A DNA stretch of 64,000 nt from Bacteroidota bacterium (GTDB lineage: Bacteria; Bacteroidota; Bacteroidia; Chitinophagales; Chitinophagaceae): positions 1 to 64,000 of the forward strand of contig JABDAV010000004.1 of NCBI GenBank assembly GCA_013289015.1. Reading direction: 5' to 3'. The first letter of the stretch is position 1; every line of letters starts with the position of its first letter. Shown here in pieces: positions 9,643-19,041 of this stretch. Below the pieces are notes generated by a model, which saw only the letters and a list, made by a program, of their open reading frames with translations, had not been told where the DNA came from and searched no databases. A program made the position numbers and the translations under genes.

Positions 9643-12600
9643 ATGAAGCGTAAACATCTTTATCTTATTATAAGTTTATTCATCTTTTTCGCAATGGGTT
9701 GCAAAGAGAAGAAGCAAAACCAACTGTTCACTTCTTTATCATCGAACAAAACAGGTATTGGTTTTACAAATACAATTGATGAAACAAAAATGCCCGGCGA
9801 TGCATTGAATGAATTTGCTTACATGGGCGGCGGCGTTGGAATCATCGATGTAAATAATGATGGATTGAAAGACATTTTCTTTTGTGGCAACCAGGTGAGC
9901 AGCAAGTTGTACCTAAACAAAGGCAACAACCACTTTGAAGATATAACACAAACTGCTGGCTTAACAACAAATGATTGGATCACCGGTATTAGTGTTGTTG
10001 ATATAAACGGCGATGGATACGATGACATCTATCTCTGTACGTATGGCAAAACTTTAGGTAAACGTTCTGCAAATTTGTTATTCATTAATCAACACAACAA
10101 TACATTTAAAGAAGAAGCCGCAGCGTATGGATTGGCAGATACAAGTTATTCAACACAGGCCGTTTTTTTTGATTATGATAAAGATGGCGATCTCGATATG
10201 TATTTATCTAATTACATGCTGAATGCTTCTTATTCTGCTAATTATCTTTTTCCAAAAAATCTCAGCGGGCGTTCACCTGCAAATGATAAATTATATAGAA
10301 ATGACGGAACAAAACCGGGCACAGATCATCCTGTGTTTACAGATGTTTCAATGCAGGCCGGTATAAAAGAAGATGGTTATGGATTGGGTGTTTCTGTTTG
10401 CGATTTCAACATGGATGGATGGCCTGATATTTATGTGTGCAATGATTTTGTTTCAAACGATGATCTCTGGCTCAACAATAAGAATGGAACATTTACGAAC
10501 GTGCTTGATCGTTCAACTAAACATCAAAGTTATAGCAGCATGGGTTGCGATGCCGCTGATATAAACAATGATGACAAGTTTGATTTTGCAACTGTTGATA
10601 TGATGCCTGAAGATAATCTACGCAAGAAGCAAACTTTTTCCTTCATGAATTATGATCGTTATAATGAAGAAAGAAATTTAGGTTACTCACCGGAATTTTC
10701 GCGCAATATGCTGCAGTTGAATAACGGCAATTATCAACTGGGTGATACATCGATTCCCTTTTTTAGTGAGATAGGCCAGCTTGCAGGTATAAGCGAAACA
10801 GATTGGAGCTGGAGTATTTTATTTGCAGATTTTAATAACGATGGTTATAAAGATCTGCACATCACGAATGGCATTGGCAGAGATTTTATCAATGCTGATT
10901 TCATTCAGTTCAGTCAAACAACTGGGCAGAATGCAACAGAAGATCAAGTAAGAAAAACATTGCGTGATAAACTTGTTGCATTGAATCATGTTGAACTGCC
11001 GAATTATTTATATCTGAATAACGGCAACTATACTTTTTCAAATATTACAGATTCATCTGGCATTAAACAACCTTCCATGTCTAATGGTGCTGCGTATGTT
11101 GACCTGGATAATGATGGCGATCTTGATCTTGTTGTAAACAACATCAATAAACCTGCATTTATTTTAATCAATAATGAAGTACAGCAAGGCAAACGCAAAA
11201 CTAATCACAGTATCAGTTTTATATTAAAAGGCGATAGTTTAAACAGGAATGGATTTGGCGTTAAAGTTTTTGTGTATAATAACGGAAAGTCTCAGGTGCA
11301 GGAAGAATATCCTGTGCGTGGTTATTTATCTTCTGTTGATACAAAACTTTTATTTGGTACCGGGCAAAAAACAAAAGCAGATTCTGTTGTTGTTATCTGG
11401 CCCAACGATAAAAAGCAAGTGTTGCAAAACTTAATAACAGATTCAACATACACAGTATATCAAAAGAATGCAACGCAATTGTGGTATCCATCTATACAAA
11501 ATAACAATCAAAAAATTTTTACTGATGTTACCACTTCTGTTGATGCAGTGTATAAACACAATGATGTTGTTTTCAACGATTATGAAGAGCAACGTTTGTT
11601 GCCGCAAAAATATTCGCAGCTTGGTCCGTTCATTTCAACTGGCGATATTAACAAAGATGGATTGACGGATTTTTATATTGGAGGCGCTTTTAATTTTTCG
11701 GGAAAAGTTTTCACGCAATCTGCCAATGGAAAATTCACATCAAAAAATTTGACTGATACAATAAAATTCCAGGAAGATGAAAGCAGTGTATTGTTTGATG
11801 CAGATGGAGATGGTGATCTTGATCTTTTGATAACTTATGGTGATACGCGCTTCAGCGATACATCAGTTTTTTATCATCCTCGTTTATACCTGAATGATGG
11901 TAAAGGAAATTTTACATTGAGCGCAAATGCTATTCCATCTAATGTAAGAACCATTGCAGGATGTGTTGCAATAGCTGATTATGATAGTGATGGAGATATG
12001 GATGTTTTTATCGGAGGGCGCGTATCGAAACAATATCCTTTATCACCACATAGTTACCTGTTGCAAAACAATAAAGGGGTATTTACTGATGTCACGAATA
12101 AAGTTTGTCCCGCTCTGTCAAAGGCAGGAATGATAACTGCTGCACAATGGGCAGATATTAATAATGACAATCATCCTGATTTAGTGATTGCCGGCGAATA
12201 CATGCCGATTCGCTTTTTTAAAAATAACGGATCAACATTTACAGAAATTACAGCATCAACCGGTTTGCAAAATACAAGCGGTTTATGGCGCAGTCTTATT
12301 GCAACAGATATTGATGGCGATGGTGATACTGATTTTGTTGCCGGTAATTTAGGTTTGAATTGCAATTATCATGTTACGGATAAATACCCGATGAAATTAT
12401 ATGCAGAAGATATTGACAACAACGGCAAAATTGATCCTGTGATGTTTTACTATATAAAAGATAAAGATGGTGAAAGGAAACTATATCCTTCTATCAGTCG
12501 CGATCAGTTATCTGCACAAGTGCCGTTGATAAAAAAGACATTTCTGTTGAATAAAGATTATGCAAAAGCAACGGAAGAAGATATTTTTCCTGCCAATAAA

Positions 12601-12996
12601 GATATGCAGACATATGACTGTAATGAAACACGAAGCTGCTGGATTGAAAATAAAGGGAATGGAAAATTTGTAATGCATGCGTTGCCGATGGAAGCACAGT
12701 TTGCGCCGGTGAATGCAATTATTTGTGCCGATTTAGATGGCGATGGAATTGAAGATATTTTACTTGCAGGCAATGAATATCAAACAGAAGTTATGACAGG
12801 TAGATATGATGCTTCTTACGGATGTTTTTTGAAAGGCACGCATAACAAACAATTTAAAGTGATTACTTCAACTTCAAGCGGGTTTATGGTGAATGGTGAT
12901 ATAAAAGATATGAAAATGATATCAACTAAAAACAATGAAAAATTGATTCTTGTTGCAATAAACAATGACTATATGAAAGTGTTTAAGTACAGATAG
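9643..12996 (+). CDS. Giant FG-GAP/VCBS-repeat lipoprotein with ASPIC/UnbV-type domain
   Basis: A 1117-residue lipoprotein: the signal peptide ends in the lipobox FAMGC with Cys20, so it is lipid-anchored and probably on the cell surface. It contains many FG-GAP/VCBS beta-propeller repeats, seen as recurring Ca-binding motifs such as DVNNDGLKD, DYDKDGDLD, DLDNDGDLD, DADGDGDLD and DLDGDGIED, in two blocks separated by an ASPIC/UnbV-like domain (about residues 500-620). No catalytic motif is visible. Such proteins are frequent in polysaccharide loci of Bacteroidota and may bind glycan or act as surface scaffold; the role here is inferred from its position as the last gene of the glycoside hydrolase run. 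It faces lacI convergently with a 41-bp gap. Confidence 0.85.
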   Translation: MKRKHLYLIISLFIFFAMGCKEKKQNQLFTSLSSNKTGIGFTNTIDETKMPGDALNEFAYMGGGVGIIDVNNDGLKDIFFCGNQVSSKLYLNKGNNHFEDITQTAGLTTNDWITGISVVDINGDGYDDIYLCTYGKTLGKRSANLLFINQHNNTFKEEAAAYGLADTSYSTQAVFFDYDKDGDLDMYLSNYMLNASYSANYLFPKNLSGRSPANDKLYRNDGTKPGTDHPVFTDVSMQAGIKEDGYGLGVSVCDFNMDGWPDIYVCNDFVSNDDLWLNNKNGTFTNVLDRSTKHQSYSSMGCDAADINNDDKFDFATVDMMPEDNLRKKQTFSFMNYDRYNEERNLGYSPEFSRNMLQLNNGNYQLGDTSIPFFSEIGQLAGISETDWSWSILFADFNNDGYKDLHITNGIGRDFINADFIQFSQTTGQNATEDQVRKTLRDKLVALNHVELPNYLYLNNGNYTFSNITDSSGIKQPSMSNGAAYVDLDNDGDLDLVVNNINKPAFILINNEVQQGKRKTNHSISFILKGDSLNRNGFGVKVFVYNNGKSQVQEEYPVRGYLSSVDTKLLFGTGQKTKADSVVVIWPNDKKQVLQNLITDSTYTVYQKNATQLWYPSIQNNNQKIFTDVTTSVDAVYKHNDVVFNDYEEQRLLPQKYSQLGPFISTGDINKDGLTDFYIGGAFNFSGKVFTQSANGKFTSKNLTDTIKFQEDESSVLFDADGDGDLDLLITYGDTRFSDTSVFYHPRLYLNDGKGNFTLSANAIPSNVRTIAGCVAIADYDSDGDMDVFIGGRVSKQYPLSPHSYLLQNNKGVFTDVTNKVCPALSKAGMITAAQWADINNDNHPDLVIAGEYMPIRFFKNNGSTFTEITASTGLQNTSGLWRSLIATDIDGDGDTDFVAGNLGLNCNYHVTDKYPMKLYAEDIDNNGKIDPVMFYYIKDKDGERKLYPSISRDQLSAQVPLIKKTFLLNKDYAKATEEDIFPANKDMQTYDCNETRSCWIENKGNGKFVMHALPMEAQFAPVNAIICADLDGDGIEDILLAGNEYQTEVMTGRYDASYGCFLKGTHNKQFKVITSTSSGFMVNGDIKDMKMISTKNNEKLILVAINNDYMKVFKYR

Positions 12997-13037
12997 TTTT
13001 TTAAAACTGTAATACGTGCAACAGCTATTGAATCAGT

Positions 13038-14075
13038 TTATTTTTTTCCTTTTTTCAAAGATGACTCTCTTATAATAAGTTCAGATTTGATGATCATTGT
13101 ATTGGTCAGGCTCATGTCCCATAATCCTTTTAAATGATTTATAAGACTATGTGCAGCTACCTGCCCCATTTCAAACCCGGGATAATTGATCGTACTTAAC
13201 TTAGGGCTTACAACTTTACCAATATTATCGTTGTTGAAACCAACAATAGCAATGTCCTGCGGTATGCGCATGCCTGCATCTTTTAATAATTGCATCACTA
13301 CTGCTGCACAAAAATCATTGGTAATAAAAATGCCATCAGGCAAAGGCTTCATAGTCAAAATACGCTTTGCAGACCGTGTTGCATCTTCTTCTTTAAGCCC
13401 GTCAATAACGATAAGCTTCTCATCATATTTAAGCTTATGATCTTCCAGCGCCTGTTTATAACCCCGCTTTCGTTCTGAATATACATTTCTCTTAAGGCTG
13501 GAGGTTATATGTGCAATACGCTTGCAACCCTGTTCTATCAGGTGAGTCGTAGCATCATAGCCTGCCTGGAAATTATTGATGATAACTTTGGCGTCATTAC
13601 TGTTTTCAAAAACACGGTCGAAAAAAACAACCGGTATCTTTTTGTTCTGAAATTGTTTAAAGTGCGAAAGATCTTCCGTGTTAAAAGAAAGAGAGGCTAT
13701 AACACCATCAACACGTTTATGAAAAAGATTACGCGCATTGATAGCCTCCAGGTCTGCGTTTTCAGCAGAGTGCACGATGATCAGGTTGTATTTTGCTTCT
13801 CTTGCAACTTTCTCAATTCCGGCCAACACAGAAGTAATGAAGTAGCTATTTAGTTCGTGTAAAATAACACCTATTGTTTGTGTTTTTTGTAACCTGAGGC
13901 TACTGGCGAAAAGATTATGCCTGTAACCTAATTTCTCTGCTAAAGCATTAATTTTTTTGCGGGTCTGGGCATTGATTGAAGGATTATCGTTAAGCGCACG
14001 GCTAACAGTAGCCGGAGACACACCTAATTTATTTGCTATATCGTAGATCGTAATTTCCTTCTCAGGCTTCACCAT
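13038..14075 (-). CDS. LacI family transcriptional regulator
   Basis: DNA-binding repressor/activator of the LacI/GalR family, 345 residues, the usual family length. The N-terminal helix-turn-helix (ITIYDIANKLGVSPATVSRA, about residues 8-27) is followed by the hinge helix and a periplasmic-binding-protein-like effector domain (about 62-335). It lies between the hydrolase operon and the xylA side of the locus, so it probably controls xylan/xylose genes in response to a sugar or sugar phosphate; the effector is not deducible. A LacI-type half-palindromic site with central CG lies about 50 bp upstream of its start, which fits autoregulation. Confidence 0.93.
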   Translation of the reverse strand: MVKPEKEITIYDIANKLGVSPATVSRALNDNPSINAQTRKKINALAEKLGYRHNLFASSLRLQKTQTIGVILHELNSYFITSVLAGIEKVAREAKYNLIIVHSAENADLEAINARNLFHKRVDGVIASLSFNTEDLSHFKQFQNKKIPVVFFDRVFENSNDAKVIINNFQAGYDATTHLIEQGCKRIAHITSSLKRNVYSERKRGYKQALEDHKLKYDEKLIVIDGLKEEDATRSAKRILTMKPLPDGIFITNDFCAAVVMQLLKDAGMRIPQDIAIVGFNNDNIGKVVSPKLSTINYPGFEMGQVAAHSLINHLKGLWDMSLTNTMIIKSELIIRESSLKKGKK

Positions 14076-14123
14076 GTGAACGTTAAGGGGATAAATGTAA
14101 GAACAATCTAATAAAAAAAGTTA

Positions 14124-14137
14124 CGCAACCGATTGCT
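14124..14137. promoter_or_regulatory. Candidate LacI-type operator
   Basis: The sequence ACGCAACCGATTGC has the LacI/PurR-like form ACGCAA-N-CG-N-TTGC, with arms GCAA/TTGC around a central CG. It sits about 50 bp upstream of the lacI start. The core AACCGATT recurs inverted as AATCGGTT at about 14285-14292 on the other side of the same intergenic region. Both are short and the genome is AT-rich, so this is a hypothesis. The intergenic stretch 14076-14506 otherwise shows only AT-rich sequence. Confidence 0.35.
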
Positions 14138-14506
14138 AATAATAAAAAAGTAATTACTTTAGTTGCCTGAATAGAAATTATTTTGGTTGCTTAAATGGAA
14201 ATTGCTTGGAAATAATTGAGAAAATATTTTTTTTAAATGATTAAATTGTGCAGCATATATACCAAAATGCATGTCTTTTATTGTAATCGGTTTCGCTTGA
14301 CGACACTAAACGGTATGAAGCACACTTGAAACTAAAGGACGATTGGCTGAATACCCGCGATAGTAATGGAATTAATTCTCTGCTTGTTTTTAGCCATTAA
14401 ATATTTGCTTACTGTTTTATATAAATTTTTTAAATCAAGGTTGCCATCTTTTAATTAAACCAACTCTTATGACTATTAGCATTTTAAAACAACTGAATCA
14501 ACGGTT

Positions 14507-14764
14507 ATGTTCTTTCAACAGAAAGTATGCGTTTTCCATTTAAATATGCCGCCGGTTGAAGTAGCTACAAAAAACCAGGCAATAGCAGCAGTAATGCATG
14601 AAAGAGCTGTAGAGTTAGCTGGTGAAGAAGTTAATAATATTGATATTTTAAGATGGAGAGCCAAAGGCTATTATCCATCAATAAGGCCTGATCCTAAGCC
14701 TGGACAGCTTGCTCTTTTCTCGATACCAGCGAGTGAGGTTGCGGCAAATCTTTTAATACAATAA
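14507..14764 (+). pseudogene. RagB/SusD C-terminal remnant
   Basis: An 85-codon frame whose residues from about 25 onward match the extreme C-terminus of SusD family lipoproteins: a HERAVELAGE segment, the DILRWRAKGYY segment (SusD proteins usually have FFDLKRW here), then LFSIPASEVAANLLIQ, where SusD proteins end with LFPIP..E..AN..I. A real SusD is 450-600 residues with a lipoprotein signal, so more than 80% is missing. No SusC is present next to it. It is read as the scar of a deleted SusC/D pair that once served this xylan locus. The start at 14507 is only the first ATG and is not meaningful. Confidence 0.75.
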
Positions 14765-14781
14765 ACAACTAAAATTTTTAT

Positions 14782-16440
14782 ATGAAAAAAACTCTGCTTA
14801 TCATGATGGCTTGTGTTCTTTGTGCTCAATATTGTCTTTCTCAAACCATCACATATAAAATAGATTATACAACGGCTGGTCTATCAAGTTCATCTTGTAA
14901 TGTCTTTGCAACCCCAACAACAGTTGGATCCTACATTCACCAAACAAGCTTCGGCAATCCAAATTTTAATGGAAACGCTCTCGTGCTTCTTGCCAACACA
15001 TATTCAACTGCTCAAACTTTTGCAGAACAATATGGCATTAACTTTCCCTTTGTTAAAAATTATCGATACAAATTAGAATTGGATGATGCCAACATGCAGA
15101 TTGTAACCGGGAACGGCTATAATTTTCCTAATCTTGCCATAAATGTGGGAAATACAAATGATGGCACAAATACGAGTACCGCATGTGTTGATCCCCCGTT
15201 GGTTAGTTTGGATAAATTAAATAATTATGCATGGCATTGTTTGTTACCAACGAAAACACCTAATGCCACTGTGGTTTTTGATGGATGGATGCCGACTCAA
15301 AACTATACATATCTATTGATTTCAAATTACTTTCCAGATAATACTGTGCCTGCAACTTTTGTTGCTTATATTCGACAAATTTACATATCCGAAACCCCAC
15401 CTTTTCAACTAACGCCCAAAACCGTAGATATTTGTTCTACTATTTCCCAAACTTTTACAGTAACACCAAACTTTGCTGTTTCAAATATTACTAATTATGT
15501 ATGGAACCTGGGAGGTACAAACAATGGCTGGTTATATAATAATGCTCCTGCTCCTGCCACTATTACAACCACAAATAACAGTATAACTTTAAATGTTGCT
15601 GGTACTAAGACTCCAAACAATATTTTTGTAACTGTGAATTATAATGGAACTTCTGTCAATACAAATCAATCAACTCCTGTTAAAGACCCAAATAGCATTG
15701 TAACAATTGCAGGTCCACCTTTTCTATGTAGTAATACTCCTGGAAAAATCTATTCGACGAATACAGCCCTTTCTGCAGCCTGGTCAACCGACCAAACTGG
15801 GATAGTTAGCCTCAGCTGTACTAACTGCAATTCGACTACTTTAACTAGGTTAACTAATGGGACTTTTACATTAACAGCAGCTGTTAGCGGTTGCAAAACT
15901 GCCTCTAAGCAGATATCACCACCAATATCTATAACTAAACAACAAGGTTCATGCAGTAGTGGCGGCAATTACCAAACATGGCTTTTAAAGGTAGATCAAC
16001 CATCTTATGGCACAAACTGGAAGTGGACTGATTATGATCCTAATAACTACAAAATCATATATTCCCCTAATAGTTCGTCTACGTATGTTGATCTTTACGC
16101 CAACGGTGGAACAGTACTGCTCACTTATACCGATGCATGTGGAACTGTACAATCTGTTCCCGCAGGAATTTATAAATATTGCCCACCAAGTTTTACAATT
16201 ACACCAAATCCATCAAAAAGCTATATAGTTGTTTCTGACAAAAGCTTAAACAATACTAATACTGGTAAAATAAAAGCTATAAAAATTACAGATAGAATGG
16301 GCACAGTAAGAAAAACGTACGAATATAAATCGGCTATTAATTCAGTAAAAGTTACAGTTAATGATTTAGAGTCTGGAGTATATACACTTTCTATTTACGA
16401 TGGTCAGGAATGGAATACTCAATCTATAATGGTTCAGTAA
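14782..16440 (+). CDS. T9SS-secreted surface protein with PKD-like region
   Basis: A 552-residue secreted protein of unknown specific function. It has a signal peptide (about residues 1-20, ending CLSQT), an N-terminal region of about 185 residues without a recognised family, then beta-rich Ig/PKD-like segments rich in Thr/Asn/Cys, and a C-terminal type A T9SS sorting domain (about 470-552, starting FTITPNPSKSYIVV and ending in a typical basic/aromatic strand). T9SS substrates are exported through the outer membrane and anchored or released. It starts 17 bp after the SusD scrap and ends in a strong terminator, so it is probably transcribed alone. No catalytic motif was found. Confidence 0.75.
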   Translation: MKKTLLIMMACVLCAQYCLSQTITYKIDYTTAGLSSSSCNVFATPTTVGSYIHQTSFGNPNFNGNALVLLANTYSTAQTFAEQYGINFPFVKNYRYKLELDDANMQIVTGNGYNFPNLAINVGNTNDGTNTSTACVDPPLVSLDKLNNYAWHCLLPTKTPNATVVFDGWMPTQNYTYLLISNYFPDNTVPATFVAYIRQIYISETPPFQLTPKTVDICSTISQTFTVTPNFAVSNITNYVWNLGGTNNGWLYNNAPAPATITTTNNSITLNVAGTKTPNNIFVTVNYNGTSVNTNQSTPVKDPNSIVTIAGPPFLCSNTPGKIYSTNTALSAAWSTDQTGIVSLSCTNCNSTTLTRLTNGTFTLTAAVSGCKTASKQISPPISITKQQGSCSSGGNYQTWLLKVDQPSYGTNWKWTDYDPNNYKIIYSPNSSSTYVDLYANGGTVLLTYTDACGTVQSVPAGIYKYCPPSFTITPNPSKSYIVVSDKSLNNTNTGKIKAIKITDRMGTVRKTYEYKSAINSVKVTVNDLESGVYTLSIYDGQEWNTQSIMVQ

Positions 16441-16476
16441 ATATATTAGAATTAACATCAGACTAATCAATTTTAC

Positions 16477-16537
16477 ATATCCGTACTGTGCAAAGTTCTG
16501 TTATCATAAAACTCAGCACAGTACGGATATTTTATTT
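16477..16537 (+). terminator. Strong hairpin terminator after the T9SS protein
   Basis: A perfect 15-bp inverted repeat, ATATCCGTACTGTGC (16477-16491) with its complement at 16516-16530, encloses a 24-nt loop and is followed by TTTATTT. It lies 36 bp after the stop codon of the T9SS protein gene. The long loop is unusual for a simple terminator. Confidence 0.7.
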
Positions 16538-16608
16538 ACACATTATTTTAAAATTTTCCCGTTATTGGTGCCTTTTTTTCATTAGTGTAATCGGAAGTCA
16601 CAATAAGC

Positions 16609-18894
16609 ATGAAAGGTGTTTTATCTTCATATAATTTTATTTTTCTTTGCGAGAAGAAATGTTATCGGGCTAAAAATTATAGCTGCATCTTAATGCTATT
16701 TTTTATACTTCCCTTCTTTGTAATTTCCTGTAAGGAAAAAGCACTACCTAACCAGGCTATGATCGATCTATTAAAAGCTTCAGAAAAATATGATAACAAC
16801 CCGAACAATATTTTTTGTCCCGAAGCTGTGATAAAATCCTGCGATTCCATATTGCATAATTCTTCTGATGAAAACGTGGCAACGGAAGCACTTAACAAGA
16901 AAGCAAATGCCCTTTTACAATTAGGTGAGGAACAAAAAGCGATAGACATTTACCAGGATTTGCTTAATAAAATACCATATGGCAACCTCGACCAAAGGCA
17001 ATCGGTCATGAAAGATATGGCCAATGCTTATTTTAGATTGGGTGAAAGAACGAACTGCATTCACAACCACAATGCCGAGTCATGCATCTATCCTATTTCG
17101 AATGGTGGAATACATCACGATAAAACAGGCTCAGAAAAAGCTATCGAAATGTATAAGGCAATATTAGCGAATGATCCCGGAGACCTGGAATCAAAATGGC
17201 TGTTGAATATTGCATATATGACAACCGGAGGATACCCGCAGCAAGTGCCACCACAATTTCTTTTAAAAATAAAGAATGATGATAGCATGCACCTCGTTAA
17301 ACCTTTCAGGGATGTGGCAGCAAATATGGGCCTGAATTATAAATGCATTGCCGGTGGCTGTATTATTGATGATTTTAATAATGATAATTATCCTGATATA
17401 GTATTAAGTAGCTGGTCACTGTCAGAACCTATGCGTTATTACAGGAATAATGCAAACGGAACTTTTACAGATGTATCTGATTCTTCAGGGTTAGGCTATT
17501 TAACCGGTGGACTGCATATAATGCAAACAGATTATAACAACGATGGCTTCAAAGATATATTCGTATTGAGAGGCGGATGGAAAGGAGAATTTGGAAAAAA
17601 TCCTAACTCCTTATTAAGAAACAATGGCGACGGCACATTTACAGATGTAACTAAAAAAAGCGGGCTGCTTTCTTTTCATCCATCTCAAACAGCTACATGG
17701 GCAGATTTTAATAATGATGGTTGGCTGGATGTATTTATAGGAAATGAAACATCTCCTGGTGAAGAAGCCCAACCGTGCCAGTTGTTTATCAATAATAAAA
17801 ACGGGACGTTTACTGAAGTTGCAGCAAAAGCTGGTTGTGCAATAACACGATATGTAAAAGGAGTTACTTCGGGTGATTATAACAATGATGGCTTGACAGA
17901 TATTTTCATTTCCACAATGAACGGAAATAAAATATTATTGAAAAACGAATCGGTAAAAAATGGCGCTATAAAATTTGAAGATGTAAGTAAACAAGCCGGT
18001 TTAAGCAATAATTTAACCCGTACTTTTCCTACATGGTTTTGGGATTATGATAATGATGGCTGGCTCGATATTCTTGTATGTGGTTATGAGTTTACTCAAT
18101 CTCTGTCCTATTATGCGGGCGCAGAAGCAGTTCAGTTGCCGGTAGGCAATGCCGGCAAGATCTTTTTATTCAGGAACAAACATGATGGAACATTTGAAGA
18201 CGTAACCGCCAAAGTGGGCTTGAATAAAGTTGCCTTTGCAATGGGATCAAATTTTGGTGACATTGACAATGATGGCTACCTGGATTTTTATCTCGGTACA
18301 GGAAACCCACAGCTAAAATCAGCTGTACCCAATAAGCTGTTTAAAAATATGAACGGCGTCAGTTTTTTAGATGTTACTACTTCTGCACGCGTAGGCAATT
18401 TGCAAAAAGGCCATGCCGTTTCTTTTGCTGATCTCGACAATGATGGCAACGAAGATATCTACATCAAAATGGGCGGAGCCTATACAGCGGATGCTTATGA
18501 AAATTCCCTGTATTTGAACCCGGGTCAAAATCATAATCACTGGGTTAATCTTTCATTGGAAGGAACTGTTTCTAACAGGGTAGCAATCGGTGCAAGAATA
18601 AAAGTTACTTTTAAAGATAGTAATACAGAACGATCAGTTTACAGGGATGTGAATTCAGGCGGAAGTTTTGGTTCTAATCCTTTGCAACAACATATTGGTT
18701 TGGGGCAGGCAACATCGGTTGAAAAGATTGAAATAACATGGCCGGTTACAGGTAAGATACAGGTATTTGAAAATCTTCCTGTTGATACAAATATTAAAAT
18801 TAAAGAAGGTGATAGCAAGTTCACTACTTACCAATTAGCTCGCCTGGATTTTATTTCCGAAAGGCATGGGCTGGTGGCATGCTCACCAAAATAA
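16609..18894 (+). CDS. CRTAC1-like FG-GAP/VCBS lipoprotein with TPR-like N-terminus
   Basis: A 761-residue protein with an N-terminal hydrophobic segment ending in the lipobox VISC, so a lipoprotein. The in-frame ATG at 16693 gives a more normal signal peptide (MLFFILPFFVISC) than the annotated 16609 start. Residues about 50-210 look like TPR-type helical repeats (ALNKKANALLQLGEEQKAID, AIEMYKAILANDPGD). The rest is an FG-GAP/VCBS beta-propeller with repeated DFNNDNYPD, DYNNDGFKD, DFNNDGWLD, DIDNDGYLD and DLDNDGNED, closed by an ASPIC/UnbV-like domain near 640-730 (VAIGARIKV, HIGLGQA). The architecture resembles bacterial CRTAC1 proteins. A surface binding or scaffold role in the xylan locus is inferred from context only. 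Confidence 0.82.
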   Translation: MKGVLSSYNFIFLCEKKCYRAKNYSCILMLFFILPFFVISCKEKALPNQAMIDLLKASEKYDNNPNNIFCPEAVIKSCDSILHNSSDENVATEALNKKANALLQLGEEQKAIDIYQDLLNKIPYGNLDQRQSVMKDMANAYFRLGERTNCIHNHNAESCIYPISNGGIHHDKTGSEKAIEMYKAILANDPGDLESKWLLNIAYMTTGGYPQQVPPQFLLKIKNDDSMHLVKPFRDVAANMGLNYKCIAGGCIIDDFNNDNYPDIVLSSWSLSEPMRYYRNNANGTFTDVSDSSGLGYLTGGLHIMQTDYNNDGFKDIFVLRGGWKGEFGKNPNSLLRNNGDGTFTDVTKKSGLLSFHPSQTATWADFNNDGWLDVFIGNETSPGEEAQPCQLFINNKNGTFTEVAAKAGCAITRYVKGVTSGDYNNDGLTDIFISTMNGNKILLKNESVKNGAIKFEDVSKQAGLSNNLTRTFPTWFWDYDNDGWLDILVCGYEFTQSLSYYAGAEAVQLPVGNAGKIFLFRNKHDGTFEDVTAKVGLNKVAFAMGSNFGDIDNDGYLDFYLGTGNPQLKSAVPNKLFKNMNGVSFLDVTTSARVGNLQKGHAVSFADLDNDGNEDIYIKMGGAYTADAYENSLYLNPGQNHNHWVNLSLEGTVSNRVAIGARIKVTFKDSNTERSVYRDVNSGGSFGSNPLQQHIGLGQATSVEKIEITWPVTGKIQVFENLPVDTNIKIKEGDSKFTTYQLARLDFISERHGLVACSPK

Positions 18895-19041
18895 GTACTC
18901 CTGCTTTCGGCTGTTGATTTTGGTAATAGAGAGAGAAAATAACTGCAGTGGCAGAGAAAAGGAAAGCAGAAGAAATATGAATTTCATTTTTCATAGAATA
19001 AATATTTTACAGACAATTGAAAAATTCAAAACAATAATACT

